DNA of 64,000 nucleotides from Stichopus chloronotus (lineage: Eukaryota; Echinodermata; Holothuroidea; Aspidochirotida; Stichopodidae). The position numbers and the translations under genes were made by a program. Shown in pieces: positions 1 to 13,178 of this stretch. Every line of letters begins with the position of its first letter. The first letter of the stretch is position 1. The notes under the pieces were generated by a model, which was given only the letters and a program-made list of their open reading frames with translations, had not been told where the DNA came from and ran no database searches. The stretch lies in contig CM037842.1 in the NCBI GenBank assembly GCA_021234535.1, positions 6,903,203 through 6,967,202 of the forward strand, in the 5' to 3' direction.

Positions 1-1065
1 GTTCACTATGTTACTTAGGATTTCAGTTGTGATTTAATGTCTTTTCAACATGAACTTGCTATTACCACAACCTATCAATTATATATCGCCTCTCTGTTTG
101 ATGGTAGTGAACTCCTACTAGAAATCCATTTAATACTTAAAGGAAATCTCTATCATCGTTTCTTAAAACATACAAACCCCTTTTGTATCCACGTCATCGT
201 TCTTATTTTCAAGAACTATCTCACAAATTAGGAAAACGTAGTATGTTAGTAAACATCCCCCCCAAAAAAGAGCCTTGCACGAGAAATCGGTTGTGACGTA
301 GTGACAAATCTTTTAAACACCGCTATTGATGTTGATCTCACACCACTGGTTACAATTTATTGCGATCTCTTATTCGTTGATAAAACCTTGGTTTCATGAT
401 TTCACCAGGGAGCGACTACCGTTCAAAGCATTAATTGTTCTGAGCGGGCTAATTGTTTAAGGATTAGTTGACTCAAACCATGTTGCGTCGTAAATGATAT
501 TGCACTGAAGCCAACGGATAAACGATAGAAGATGAGATAACAACACAACTTATATTTACTCCGCTTTGATGGTCCTATATTTGTTAACAACAATTAAATT
601 TCCGTCCATCTCAATAACAGATTTCATTGTTTCACGAAAATTATCTTACTGAATATAGACATTCATGAGGTTTTCATATCGTTAAACTAAAAGGACGTTC
701 ATCTTAAGCCCTTGCGAGGAACCACAAAGAGGGTAAAACTGGAAAACAGTATTTGTCGGTTCTAGGTATCACATTTTCATTTGTACTAAAGCTTAAGTTT
801 CAAAGGGTTATTTTACACCATGGGAAGCTTCCACTGTTTGACTGATGGAACCATAAAACGCTTCATGAATTAAGTTACGCTATCTTGTTGCTGGATAATT
901 CATTTCAAAGAATTACAATCAGATATCGAAACTTCTTCAACAATCGAAAACAATGAGTTGGGGACAAAACACTACAATGTGCTAGATAATGAAATTAAAT
1001 TTTAATAGAAATAGGCAGTATTCCTTATTTCTTTTGTATTGGAGCTTTGAGTAAATTACTCTCAC
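1..1065. other. Non-coding stretch, probably intron after the Ig exon
   Basis: No coding segment was recognised on either strand. The short open frames here lack domain signatures. Because the minus-strand Ig exon ends at a good donor at 1065, this stretch is most simply its first intron; the next exon was not found and may lie outside the window. Confidence 0.4.
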
Positions 1066-1471
1066 CTCTTTTCAGTGAATACATCTGAAGAATTGTCGAA
1101 TTAAGGCGACATGTATAGTTCCCATACTCCCTCTGATTACATGGTTCAAATAGTCGAATTGAATAGTAACTAGAATTGCAGCCATTTACTTTTCCTTTCT
1201 CATTGTCGGTAACGTAATGTCCCCCAATCGCAATCTCGTCTCTTGTAATCTCGTTTTTCCAACTCAATCCAAACGTTTCTTTGTCTACTTCACAGATAAG
1301 GCAGGCATCATCAGAACAGATGTAGTAGTCTATTATTGTTCCAGAATTGTTACTCGGAGGATAAGTCTGGCATGCGTCTGAGTTAATCAGCGTCACTCCT
1401 GTCACCAGTAGAAATGCGATCACCTCCGTTCCCTTAAGATCTATGTTTTCTACAAAAGCGATATGTAGCAT
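1066..1471 (-). CDS. Ig-domain receptor exon with possible signal peptide (partial gene)
   Basis: The translation from the ATG at 1471 has a hydrophobic stretch at residues 17-29 (VIAFLLVTGVTLI) followed by Ser-Asp-Ala-Cys, as expected of a signal peptide, although the preceding n-region is long and the true start could lie in another exon. An Ig fold follows: B-strand Cys60, C-strand Trp71 and the F-strand signature EYGNYTC with Cys121, 61 residues after Cys60. Extra cysteines (34, 52, 57, 98, 111) suggest further disulfides. There are four N-glycosylation sequons (Asn41, 99, 118, 124). The exon ends in AAAAGAG followed by GTGAGAGT on the minus strand, a near-consensus donor, in phase 1 as is usual for Ig-domain exons. 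The gene would continue leftwards out of the window. The function, binding by a secreted or surface protein, is inferred from the fold only. Confidence 0.68.
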
Positions 1472-4400
1472 GTTCTCCTACTACCGTGATATTTTAGAGA
1501 GAGAGAATTACAGAAGCTGAGTTGAATAACTTTGACGTGACAAGTAGTTCACACCACTGTAACGCAAAACGTTGATTGTCCGTAATAGTACAATAAATGT
1601 AGAAGAAGTGATAACTATTCATTACAGAGCTGTTGTGCTATAGGCCCATGCAGACGCCAAGCAATAAACACGTTGATGTAGGTAGCGCAATGTCACACAT
1701 GTGAATTTCATTATTAGCAGGCAAAGGAAAAATGTTCATTCATATCGCCACCATCATTTTCCAATTATCAATGGAGTTCAAGGCTCTATAGGGAATCATT
1801 TACAAGGTGATCATTTCTTTCAATCTTCAGTTTGGAACATCAGTCCATTTCAAATCTGAGCTGTCCAGTTTTTGTTATGTCAGAAAAAGATAAAGTAAGG
1901 AGTTTTAGCACGAAAATTAACGGAACTAAAAGAAGGAACTAAAAAAAGTTGAAGACTGAAATCAAACAGTGAGAAGAAGAGCAAATAACTTAAGGAAACC
2001 TCAAAAAAAAAAGAAGAGAAAGAAAAGAGAAATAGAACTTGTGGTAATCAGTGAAAAAAAGAAACAAACAAAACAATATGGTATCCAAAGGTTCATCGGT
2101 GCTTAAGGCCATGCAAACATGCTAAACTCGACCGATGTACACGTGGCTTTCATCATTCATATCTTCACTATGGCAGAATGTTTTGTACAATTAGTTTCCT
2201 AATCTCTTTGCACCTTCACATTACTAATAAAGTATCAAAACAGTCTCGTAGCCAAGAGACGGTAGTTGGAGCAGGTTTGACCTCGCCATCTTTTTAGCTG
2301 AGTTTGGTGTTTGTACGTTCGTTCATCAGATAACTACCATGTTCTTTACTGAAATGATGTAAGCTTACTATTTCCGGCAGACAGCATGATCTTCAGTGAC
2401 GTGGGATGTATTTTATTCGAAAAGCTTCCTGTACACTTCACAGCCAATACAGTAGCTGGCGCTTTGCTTAAATACTACTCTTCATCCTTTCTCTACAACT
2501 TTCTGGTTACGCCCTGGTTCGCAAACAAAGCTTTGCTCTCCTATCTAATTTGGTCCTTGAGTATTGGAATGGAATTTAGATTGCTATTCTTCTAGTCTAT
2601 CATATAAGTTTGTTATGCACTGCAAAATTTCAACAGTTTTCAAAAGTCTGGTATTAATCATTTTTTTTTTTTTTTTTTTTTTGCAAATGAACACATGTTG
2701 GCCTATAAATTTACTGGTTCCTGTTCACCATGGGCTTACTTTTATGCACTACGCAGTTTAAAGGGATACATTAATAATCTATTTTTGTGGGAGAGCAGAT
2801 ATAGATGTTATGATTATTGCAAAAATATATCGTTATTGACGTATCACGCATCTTAAGTATTGCTTCACTTAGTTAAAAATTAGCAAAAGGATCTTAAATA
2901 AATGAAGACGTCGAAACAGTGTTCACTAGAGAAAAATGATGAGAATCTCAAAAATCAACCTCTCGTTGTCATATGTTAATATTTTGACACATGAGTGCTT
3001 TCTTTTCCTTATGTTTTCACATAAACAAGGGATAAGTGCAACCGGTTGAAGTATAGAAGTATAGGAAATCTGACCAATTTGTATGTTACCCTTGGTCTTG
3101 GTTACCTCCAGGTGTTTAGTTTTAGGCTAATAGTGAGACATTTGTAGAACCAGAAACTAGTAAAATCATCATGTATCTTTTCCTGCTTCTGCATCAGTAA
3201 ATTTCAGTAAAAAGTAGATCAAAATACACTTCTGCTTACATGTATGGTGCATGTTCTTTTCAAGTGACGCCGTCGAAAGCTATATTACGAAACCCGAAGA
3301 GAAGTTTTGTAACATATACACAGTAGGTCTATGTACAGGCAACTAAGGGGAAAAAACCTGAATGAGCGTAATGTAATCAATAGTTCAATAAACGTATCAC
3401 ATCACATGAAAATATGTTATTACAAAATCCAATGATAAGCAGAAGACGGAACTCAAAAATACACCTCTGAATATGTCAATTGGAAAGAATCAAAAATTCG
3501 AATCGAATATATGACGAATCCATATAATAACTATTAAATATCAATCAACAGACCATTAGCGTTTTAGTTTTCTCTTCCAATGAAATAACTAACGAAATCA
3601 ACCTAGTTACCACAGAATCCAATCCAATTACTACAAAACGACCATTCTAATTATGTCATTCCACCTTAACACAGATAAATTAATGCCAGAAGAACGTAAT
3701 TTACCCATCGTTGACATAACCGTTGCAATAATACCGTCCCTTGTCATTTCTAAAGAAAACCACTTTACATACAAATTCAAACGCTACAAAGAAAATATAT
3801 AAAATATGAGACCTTAAAGACACAGCTATCGGTTATACCCTCAAAATGCGATGTCAACTACCTGCTACATACCGCAAAACACTTCCACAAACTTCAAAAT
3901 CGTGCATACCTCACAGACCTGAAATCTCGATTTTGTTCTGTCCATGACGTCATGGAAAGTATTTAGGCACACTTCTTACTTCAGGAGGAAATTCTTTAGT
4001 TCAATATTTGTTGATTCACGTCGTGTCGTTTGCATCACAATTGATCTTATTTTATTGAGTGAATCATGTAGACGGGAACGAGACTTGATACTCAGTTTTG
4101 GTTGGGATTTGACTGAAACATGAACAGTTTTATTTTTTTTTCATTACACTTGTCTTTTGTTCAGTGAGCAAACTTGGGTGCCTTGTGAATCCGCCATTGG
4201 TACATTTCGCCAGGATATTCCCCCATAGGTTTCACGTCTTTTCGCCAAGGCATAATGATATGGTGGAATATCCTGGTGGAAAGAGTAAAACTGTTTGGGA
4301 AATATAGTGTCTTTGGGAGATTTCATTTTTAACTTAGGATGCAGGTAAATATTGATTTTTTTTAGGTTTGAAAGGTAGAAGGCAGAGGGATACGTCGGTT

Positions 4401-4823
4401 ACAATATAAACACTGCTGACCTCAGTAATACTTTGCTGTGTATATGCATCAAATATAATGTAATCAGGAGTGCGTGTTCTTGAAGATTATGGACGAGTGT
4501 GGTTATTATCATATTTTCGTTGTTTTGTATATCCGTTTATCACAACATATAGACCTTCCTTTAAAATATTCACAAAACGAATATTTGTTCACTTCTGATT
4601 TTTAGTGCAACATCAGCAAATCAAGTTAATCAAAATTCAGACATTATGTTGTACACCTGCGAGTTTACGGGGAATTTACTCCCCAGATAAAAACCAAAAG
4701 AACGCAAAAAAAAAAGAAAAAACCACAATAAATATTCTGTATCACATAATCATTGTCTTCTCATTCATTTGTGTATTTGCACCAATACTACAAATTATAC
4801 CAACTAGTTACTAAAGTGCCCAT
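1472..4823. other. Intergenic or upstream sequence, no gene seen
   Basis: Contains a purine-rich tract at about 1890-2060, a T-run at about 2661-2682 and a 12-bp inverted repeat at 4210-4276. Open frames of 60-70 codons at 2386-2595 and 4144-4326 have no recognisable domain, and I regard them as chance. If the ATG at 1471 is real, the promoter of the Ig gene lies here, but no core element was identified. Confidence 0.4.
4210..4276. repeat. 12-bp perfect inverted repeat
   Basis: CCAGGATATTCC at 4210-4221 is repeated in inverse as GGAATATCCTGG at 4265-4276, with a 43-bp spacer. It may be the remnant of a small transposon or chance; no target duplication was seen. Confidence 0.4.
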
Positions 4824-5577
4824 TGTTGAAATGTCAGTTATTTCTTGCATCTTTCCTCAATTGTTCTGTTTGCATATTTTGAGTTGCTTGTATATTGTCA
4901 TGCTAAGTTGCCATGCTAAGATGCCACGTGCTCATGCTTCATTGATCTTGGAACTTTATTAAAAAGGACTGAAGAAAGGAACCTCGGTCTCTTCCTTCTC
5001 ACGGCACGCTCCTAGCCACATACCACTGCTCCGTTCATCATATCTAAGTTTCAACCAGCCTACTCTGTATTCTTCTCCTGTTTTTCAACGCTACCTTTCT
5101 TTTAAGTCTTCCAACTTTTGGCCAGTCTTTCCTACATGTTTCCTTTCTCTGCTGTTTCTTCGACCGACCAACAGTTCTCTTCGTTGACGTCTGTATTTGG
5201 AACTCTTCTCACATAACTCTTTCTTAAGCTTGCTTTCCGTTACGCTCGACGTTGGAACACCGCCCTGCTCAGCCGACTCCCCTGCGACATTAAGCCACCG
5301 GAGGAGCCCAGAGGGAGCCGACCCACCAGAGGTACCTCGCGCGCGCTTCGTTAAGCTTATTCCAGTACCGGTACGTTCATTTACTTATTTCTTGTAATTT
5401 ATGTTGTAGAAGTAATTACATGTTTGACATTAACGAATCTTCCTCTCATTTCCTACTTTATATCACCTGTCTTTGTTTGTGTTATGCTCATAATATCTCG
5501 ACTTCGTAACACCATACTGCATCAAATAAACCTTCACAAGCAAACCTTGCATTAAATATTCTCAAACTTATAACTCA
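4824..5577 (+). mobile_element. Possible LTR-like segment
   Basis: The segment begins TGTTGAAATG and ends AACTCA, so it has TG...CA ends. It has an A/T-rich possible TATA region (TTATTAAAAAGG, about 4960) followed by a pyrimidine-rich leader, and an AATAAA signal near 5525. Four bases after the CA is TGGTACTTCCCGATTTCC, which begins with TGG as a tRNA primer-binding site would. No second LTR, no target duplication and no internal gag-pol reading frame were found, so this could equally be ordinary sequence. The GC-rich part at 5230-5345 differs in composition from its surroundings. Confidence 0.2.
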
Positions 5578-8500
5578 AGACTGGTACTTCCCGATTTCCG
5601 GCGAAAAATGTGTTTTTATAATTCTTCTGCTGGGCATACATTGAGGTCCTTATGTGGTTTAATCTAAAGTAAAAAATATCACATCTCAACGTTATATCAC
5701 ATTATCTTGTTAATATAAGCCGAAACGTAGCCTACTTATGCAAAGTATTCAGGCATATGTGTAGCCCAGGCCATTAGCCAAATGTTAATGAAATTGAAAT
5801 GATAACATTACAAAGTTTTTAGGGTGTTCAGGCCTGTCACAGGAACACGGTCATGAACAGTAAGTGGTTGCGATGTTCGTAATCACATTTTCTAGTGCTA
5901 CCGATGTAACAATTTTCAAAGCTACAGTTTCTACACAACGAAGGAATCCTACTTTTGCCTCTGTTGCAGCAAACACAGTACCCGTAAATACCACACCATG
6001 ATACACACGTGATACAAATCCATAGTTCCTAACCGGAATAACTATGCGAACCGCCACTATTCATATTACAGCTAATTACACGTTACATAACACTACCGCT
6101 CAGTATGGTTGCATAACCCCTTGAATCGCTCCACTGACTTACATACGACATAAAGCATTATCCTCTCTAAGACCGTGCAGAGGTTTTCAACAGATATAAG
6201 CTACCGCACCTTGGAGAGCTGACAAAGTGACCATTGATGGCACTTTCTTTTTGTTTTTGCATCTTGGTGTTTCGATTTTCAGTTAGATGTCGTCAAACTC
6301 TACCTATCTTGCGGACAATCAAACCTCGCCCAAACCTAATAATATTGCTCCCCATTTAGAACATCATAACTTTTTCATAATTGCTTCAATCGACACCATT
6401 TACACAACATGTATATCTCAACTCCTTTACTTCAATATTCATCAACCACAAAAGAACCAATTCCATCTGATAGAATCCCACTAAAAACGTTGCCAATAAG
6501 TCCAATATAAGGACTGTCACGGACGGTGAAGAAGTACGGAGTAAATATAATTTCTATATAGTGCATGATACCGTATACACTGGGAATTTTCCAAACAGGG
6601 GACATCGCTACCTAGTAGCACTCTGTGACCATATGACAGTATATAACAGAGACATCGATAGGTCACCGTTTAACACTACATTCAGCAAGCGTCGACAGAA
6701 ATGATATAAATTTGTGTTCAGTGAGTCCTTTTCGCACTTGTTTAGCCCCAGTATCAATAATAACTTTTAAATACTTTTCCAAAAAGTATATGAAAATGAA
6801 ATCGATCTACAGTAACTGAAGGAAAGTTTGAAATTATTTAAAATAAGTAGTCACCGGGAGACTGAAAAAAGCTAAACAGCAATAGCACCACAAATTTCGA
6901 ATTATTTCGCTTTCTTTCAGTATGATGCGCAGATACATGTGTGAATGTAGGAAAAGGTAGAGATAAAGAAATTATGGGAAACCTATGAGTTGTACCTGTA
7001 AGTTAGGATTTCAGGATAGATTTTACAAAACGAGGCAATAAGAAAAACACAACTTTGAAATGGCAACTTCAGTAGAACACAGACAAACATGGGAAATACA
7101 TGGACAATGGCAACCATTTCACATATCTCATTACATATTGACGGAATTGGTAATGTTGTTAAATAGGTATTTCACTGTTTAAAATTTTAAAGTGTAAAGC
7201 TCCTTTAGGACATTCATTGAACATAATGCAAACGTAATGATGAAGTTATTGACAAGAATTACATATTAAATGTGTATTTAATAATTACATTAATAACGCG
7301 TTTGTGTTTGTTGATTGAGCTAACATTTTCTCAAATATTATGAGAGGAAAATGCTCATTTTTACAAACTGGCTACCGCTTAGACTGCATTTACACATTAA
7401 ATTGATCCTCACTATATGTACTTAATGTTAAGCATCTATCGAGTTAAGAAATTGGACATAAATTGGCTCGTGAAACTGAAAACGCGGTTGTTCAGAGAAC
7501 AATCTAATGAATTTGAAAGCTCACGAAACTAGGTTTGTCGAGCAAGGATTTTCGTCTGAGGGCAATCACATAAAATGTCAATGTTTAAGTCAGCACTGAG
7601 CTAGGACTGCAAGAGCTTTCATTTTGCATACTTTAAACGTAGAAGGGTGTCATTGTATGCATGCCTCACTGATACAAAAATGGCTGTTAACTTGTTTTGA
7701 GGTTTTAGGGTGAAGAACATAAATCATTGTAGGGTCCATCGGCATCATTTCATCTCCTTTTGCAGGTCATGATCAAACTGCTTCCACATGCCGTTAAATA
7801 CGATATTAATTCACATTGTAGTAACGTTAGTGAGGTCAATTCTGCTACGACTGCACGAGAATGGTGAACCTACTGTGCGAGATTAATGAATTGACTTTAA
7901 TTACACTGATACATGTACGTATTAAATTGATAAAACAAGTCTGTAAGAAGTCTTAGTTAAATTTGATGGTTAAACTACGAAAGGAATGATGTAATGAACT
8001 ATTACACGAAGATAAAATGCATGATAACGAAATTAATTTTGCTGGCTACTGCAAGCTGGGTATTGCTGGAGGCATTATGCAATTCCACCTGTTGCAAGTA
8101 AGCTTAAAACAGTGGGATGAAAACTGCTAAAAGGATGGATAAAAACTGTTGTTTAAAGGGAAACCATTATTTTTGAACAACGTCGTTTTGAAGAATGTAG
8201 GGTAGCAAACTGAGAAAGAGAAAGCAACAAAATAACAGTGATGGAGAAAAAAAAAAACAGTTCTGAAGAATTTATTCAAAAATGTTTTGATAGTAAAGAA
8301 CTTTTAAAACATGTTTCTAAGAAACTCATGTACAAACAGAAGAAAAGTGTTTATGATTTGGGCGGAAAAAAGTCAACTTCTTACATTATTCTCTTGTATT
8401 TTCACTTGTGAGTTATGTTAGTAGTGCTTTTTCGTAAAATGCAATGACTTAAGAGGTTTTTTTATGAGTTTTTTAAGAGTGTTTTCTTTTCTTTCGCGAC

Positions 8501-11500
8501 CACACTCTTTCTTTGAATTCCGGAAATACATTTTATTTTCAACGGGAGCTCAACAGAATTTGGACAAATAGTGCTGTGGAGTGCTTGTAACGTCCACTGT
8601 AGATTCTAAACGGTAAATGCTTTTTAGTGGGACCAAACAGGCAGCTAATCCTTACATGATATAACACATGATAGGTTTCATCAAAGGAACAAACCATAAC
8701 GATGGTATGACTGTATATCGCCTCATATCCTATCATGCAGTAAAGGTTTTTTTTTTATTTTTCAAGACATGATTTGAGCACATTATGGAAATTCTGTGTG
8801 GACTAGGTGAAACGGGCTTAAACACTTTGAAAATTCAAGACCCTGTCTGCAAAAGCATGATGGCATTGGTCAGCATCTTTTCACGCACATTACAGAGAAG
8901 AAAAAAATCACATTTTCACATTCATTCACATCTTCTTGGCAGTCTTATGTTAAGCTTTGTAAGAAAAGTCATACTTGTCAAACGACGTCTCTGTCCATTG
9001 ATTCGCATTTTGCAGATATACTGTACATAAAGCATGCCATATTTAGACCTAAAATAACTGTAATATCGTCGGCTTTCAATTGCATGCTTCTACTATTTAA
9101 AAAAAAAAATCGTTTTGGGGAAGTTGAATTGTAATAATAGCTTTTATAAATAGAAAGTCTGAAGAATCACTGTCGATTTTCATTTTACATGGCGCATACT
9201 AATTTTTTGTAAAGGAGTGTAATTTTCGCAGTATGGGCACAATGATTTCCAGGCTAGGCTATGACTGATGTAATCTTAAGCTTGAGGGTGACATTGAATG
9301 AGTTAGGATTCATTCCTATGTCGCTGTCAGACGAAACTAGCGACGATTTCAGGCATAGTTTTGTATGTAACTTTCTTACGTTGTAAGTTGTACTTCAAGT
9401 TTTTGAACATTTTGTTTGCCATGATAGACACATATGGACCTAGGCTGTCATGCCTTGTCATGAGAAGTGTTGCTAAAAATACACTTTCAGTTTCAAACTA
9501 GTTCTGTGAGTAGTGATTGAACCTCCATTATTTGCATGTCAAATTGTTGCCTATATTAGTTATCCTGAGGTCAAAATGATGAAATAAATTATTAACCAAA
9601 ACACTGTAAAACTATGTGTTCAAGTTCCAGTGAGCTTGTTACCTCACATTATGACCAATGAATCAAGTCAATTAAACTCACTGAATGCTTTTACTTTTCA
9701 TATTTGAAGGAGTACATATGTGGCATTATATGGTAACAATGCTTTATTCAGAATCCATTCTATCCTCCAACCCCAATGACGTACCTTGTACTCTTTGGTG
9801 TATACAACTGGCTCAGCTCCCTACCTGACAGAAATTATACGTGACAATAATATCACCCTATTCAATAATAGATCAGTCCAACAGCTTCTGTGAAAAGCTT
9901 TGGTCATCCTATGGTCACCCGCACAGGAAGTTCAGTTTGGTGCAGGCCGGCCTCTTCACATGTGCTCTTGGTAAATGTATTCCATTATGTCACATATGTG
10001 TGGGGGGAAAAAAAGAAACACACTCACACACATCGTTTTCGTTATGATTATTTATTTAAAAATACACTATTTGTTGTTTTGTGCTTACGTATCCAACCAT
10101 TATACCAATGCATCGTGGTTATGTGTTGTGGTTATAAGAATAACTTACACATAACAGTGATTCTGCAATACCATATTAAAATACAGCTTAAAAAACGCAA
10201 TTCATCTCTCTGTGATATGAAGATCCCTTTACCAAAACTTCAAGGAGTAACACTAATTTGCATTTAAACAGCAGGTGAGATACATATTGGACTTCAGACG
10301 AAGTGCTTTCATTATTGGTAAATGTATGCTAAAACAGAATTAGCATAACGAGTTTCATAAACCGTCAAAAGTCGCTGCTTCCAGTTAATATCTGGATTGT
10401 TGTTATTGGCTGTAGTTAATTACAATTAATTATTTAAGTTAACTATATTGATACTTTATTAATGAGTAGATTCTTTGATGAAGTCTCGTAGTTATGCATT
10501 ATTTGCCATATTATACAAACCAAAAAAAATCACATATTGAGAAAGATCTGAAAGGCATATTAAACACCGCCATTGTTTATGTTTATGAGCAAACACATTT
10601 TCACGGGGAAGTTAAACCTGAAGATGTCAGTTTATAACGGCATTGCTCTTAACTACTAGAACATGTATTTGATGTTTATACAGTTCTTGCTCGAAGGTCA
10701 CAAATATGTCAGTACTTAAACGTTTGTGTTGATACAAAATTTACAGTAACATATATAATAAACTTTTTTTCATATTATACCTTTTATCTTTTCCATATTC
10801 CTTCGGTTTCCTGTTTGCTAGCTTTCCACATTTATAACATTTATCCTGACGTTACTTCAATGCATTACACACTAATTATATTTCTGTGCAAAATAGAGTA
10901 AAAGATACTTGAACCTAGCACTATTACAAAACAAAATCAGTTCTCACACTGTGATTCCTAAGCCCACGTGAGAATGGATCCCCTTGTGATGTCGATAAAA
11001 TCACTAGCATACAACTTTCCTTCACTTTCTCACATCGACGCTGAATGCATTTACCTAGTGATTTTCAAGAAAGTAATAGTCCAGAAGGTTAACTCGACCT
11101 AGCGTGCGGGTCTTACGTATAAGAACCCATGAAGCGATTCAAGACGCCAATGTAATTCATATTTACAGAAGCCCTCAAATTCCCTGAAATTTGATAACAT
11201 ATACTTACACCATGTATACTCACCAAAGTAATGAAATGCAAGTGATTGAAAGTAACACCAACATTAGCTAACAGCATTGACTATCGTTACACTATACCAT
11301 GACTAAGTTTTGATCATAGGTCATTGTAAGTTAAACATACCTTTGCTTAATTGTTTGGGTTTTCTTGTTTCGAATCGGGTAAAAGTCGCGTATAAGCATC
11401 TTCTTACCATATTTTTGAGAAAAAATAAATGATCTATTACATGCGAATGCAGTAAAAAACGACCATTGTGACAGAAAAAAAAATCTTTTTCCGGTTTAAG

Positions 11501-12453
11501 GTGGAAAGTGCAAACGAAAGATGTGCAAGTAAAACATGTGTAAGATGTATATTTATACAACAACAATGAACAAGATTTATATCTATTTTTGAACTTATTT
11601 CAACTTTTAATCTAATTTCACCTATAAACAGAATCAGTGCTTCATCATTTGATATTTAATAAGGAAGACTGTAGTGGTAATTACGTTTTCATCTTAACTA
11701 ATACATCTGTCGTGTGTCACCTACAGTAAAATTTAAAAGAAAATCAAATTACTTAAGGGACTACAAGTTTGTTCAGTGTATCGGTATTCATTTCAAAAAT
11801 GTAACGTTAAACCCAGTAATGTCTATAATTGGCATTGACATATACCACAGTTCACAGAAATGAGGATAGCTTTTATCCTACGTGGATTAATCAGTCCTTT
11901 AAACACATATTATTGATTACTGAAATAAAAGGTCATAATAATCAAGTAAAGTTACATTACTTATCAAAAGGAAACTGTGGTGGATACGTGACTCTCGAGT
12001 GATACGTTTCATGATACTCGTACGTAAATGTTGTTAGTATGTTTTATATCTCGTTTATTCACACTGTACATATACAGTACAACGCGCAGTTAAATGTATC
12101 GAATTACAATTTATATGAACAACAATAAACATTTGCAGAATATTGTGTCTTTAGAATCATGCATGCAATAGATTATTGGTGAAGTAAGCAAAACCTGGTT
12201 TCGTAGCATAAAACTCTTCATGGGTATGTGTTTGCAGTTTTGAAAACTGATTCCTTTTAACCACAATACTACAGATTGAAGTTGAGTACGGTTTCGGTCT
12301 TTGTTTTTTTATTTCATTTTTATCTAACAAAAATGTGCCAGTATAATTTGCCGTCATTTGAAGCTTGTTGAAGTGAGCTACTATTACACTGTTAACAAAC
12401 CTCTTAATATCGATCGAGGTATCACCAATTGCTCGGAAGAGGTCTAGTTTCGC
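5578..12453. other. Non-coding region, nothing recognised
   Basis: I read both strands and found no domain-bearing exon, RNA gene or complete transposon. Open frames, for example at 8785-9030 and 9890-10267, are low-complexity or feature-free. Short AT-rich and homopolymer tracts are scattered throughout. Old unrecognised repeats are likely. Confidence 0.35.
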
Positions 12454-12572
<119 letters not shown>

Positions 12573-12574
12573 GC

Positions 12575-13065
12575 CACCAATTTTGTGGTTTGAAGAGACC
12601 TTCTGTAGTGGCTATTTTACGTAACTCCTGGCTACGTCGGCAATACTACATGCATTCTTGGGTGCCGTGGCGGTACCATGAATTTGTATGAAGTTGTTAC
12701 CTTTGAAACTAGAATTGTTATGTTTATGACAGATCGAGACTGCCTCCAAAATACACTCAATACAGGGTCATTTGACGTCCTGTTCCTCAAAGCTTCTGAC
12801 ACGGCTTTTAAACTTAACTTATTATCTATGTTAGGAAACATAGTTGAAATGTCCCAAGAAACCAGTAGGGGGAAGGGGCTTAAGCGGTACGAGTATAATT
12901 CTGACGTTTGTTAAGAATATCAGTAGTGTCTTTAATGTAAGCGGGGCTTTTTTGGGTAATGGGCTTAAGAAAAATTCTAGCAAAAGCGGAGAGATTCTCA
13001 ATCGCTGTGTTACAACACGAAGTAATATTTTGTATTTGTATTTTGTTCTACCTCTGAGATATGAA
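12575..13065 (-). pseudogene. Penelope-like element reverse transcriptase fragment (decayed)
   Basis: Read on the minus strand, the fragment contains the PLE reverse-transcriptase block SWDISTMFPNIDNKLSLK, then EALRNRTSNDP, and after a frame change the remains of a Pro-Lys-Asn-Ala-Cys plus Ala-Asp block (translated as [14 protein letters not shown] in parts). Upstream, pieces such as AYIKDTTDIL occupy the place of the region that precedes motif A in PLEs. Several frame changes and stops show that it is dead. The element is cut off on its 3' side by the TA microsatellite, so the catalytic aspartate block is not visible. Confidence 0.72.
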
Positions 13066-13099
13066 TTAACAGATTCACAGAGTGTAAGAATTATTTAAT

Positions 13100-13178
13100 A
13101 GCCAGAGGTTATGACACCCGGCTCTTAGAGGAGCAATTTGAAAAGGTTAAGAAACTACCTAGACATGTCCTTCTCAAC
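13100..13178 (+). pseudogene. Short Penelope-like fragment, opposite orientation
   Basis: The plus strand encodes ARGYDTRLLEEQFEKVKKLP in one open stretch. This resembles the segment between RT and the endonuclease linker in Penelope-like proteins, where an Arg-Gly-Tyr and a Leu-rich helix are common. It lies about 35 bp from the minus-strand RT fragment but points the other way, implying an inversion or two separate insertions. The assignment rests on a short match remembered from the family. Confidence 0.4.

Noticed and set aside
3946..3955. TGACGTCA palindromes as CREB sites (also near 27690, 48490, 55780, 58058)
   Set aside because: The 8-bp word is not clearly above chance in 64 kb and none is next to a convincing promoter.
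9890..10267. 125-codon open frame
   Set aside because: Contains an His-Thr run from a CA repeat and otherwise random composition; no domain.
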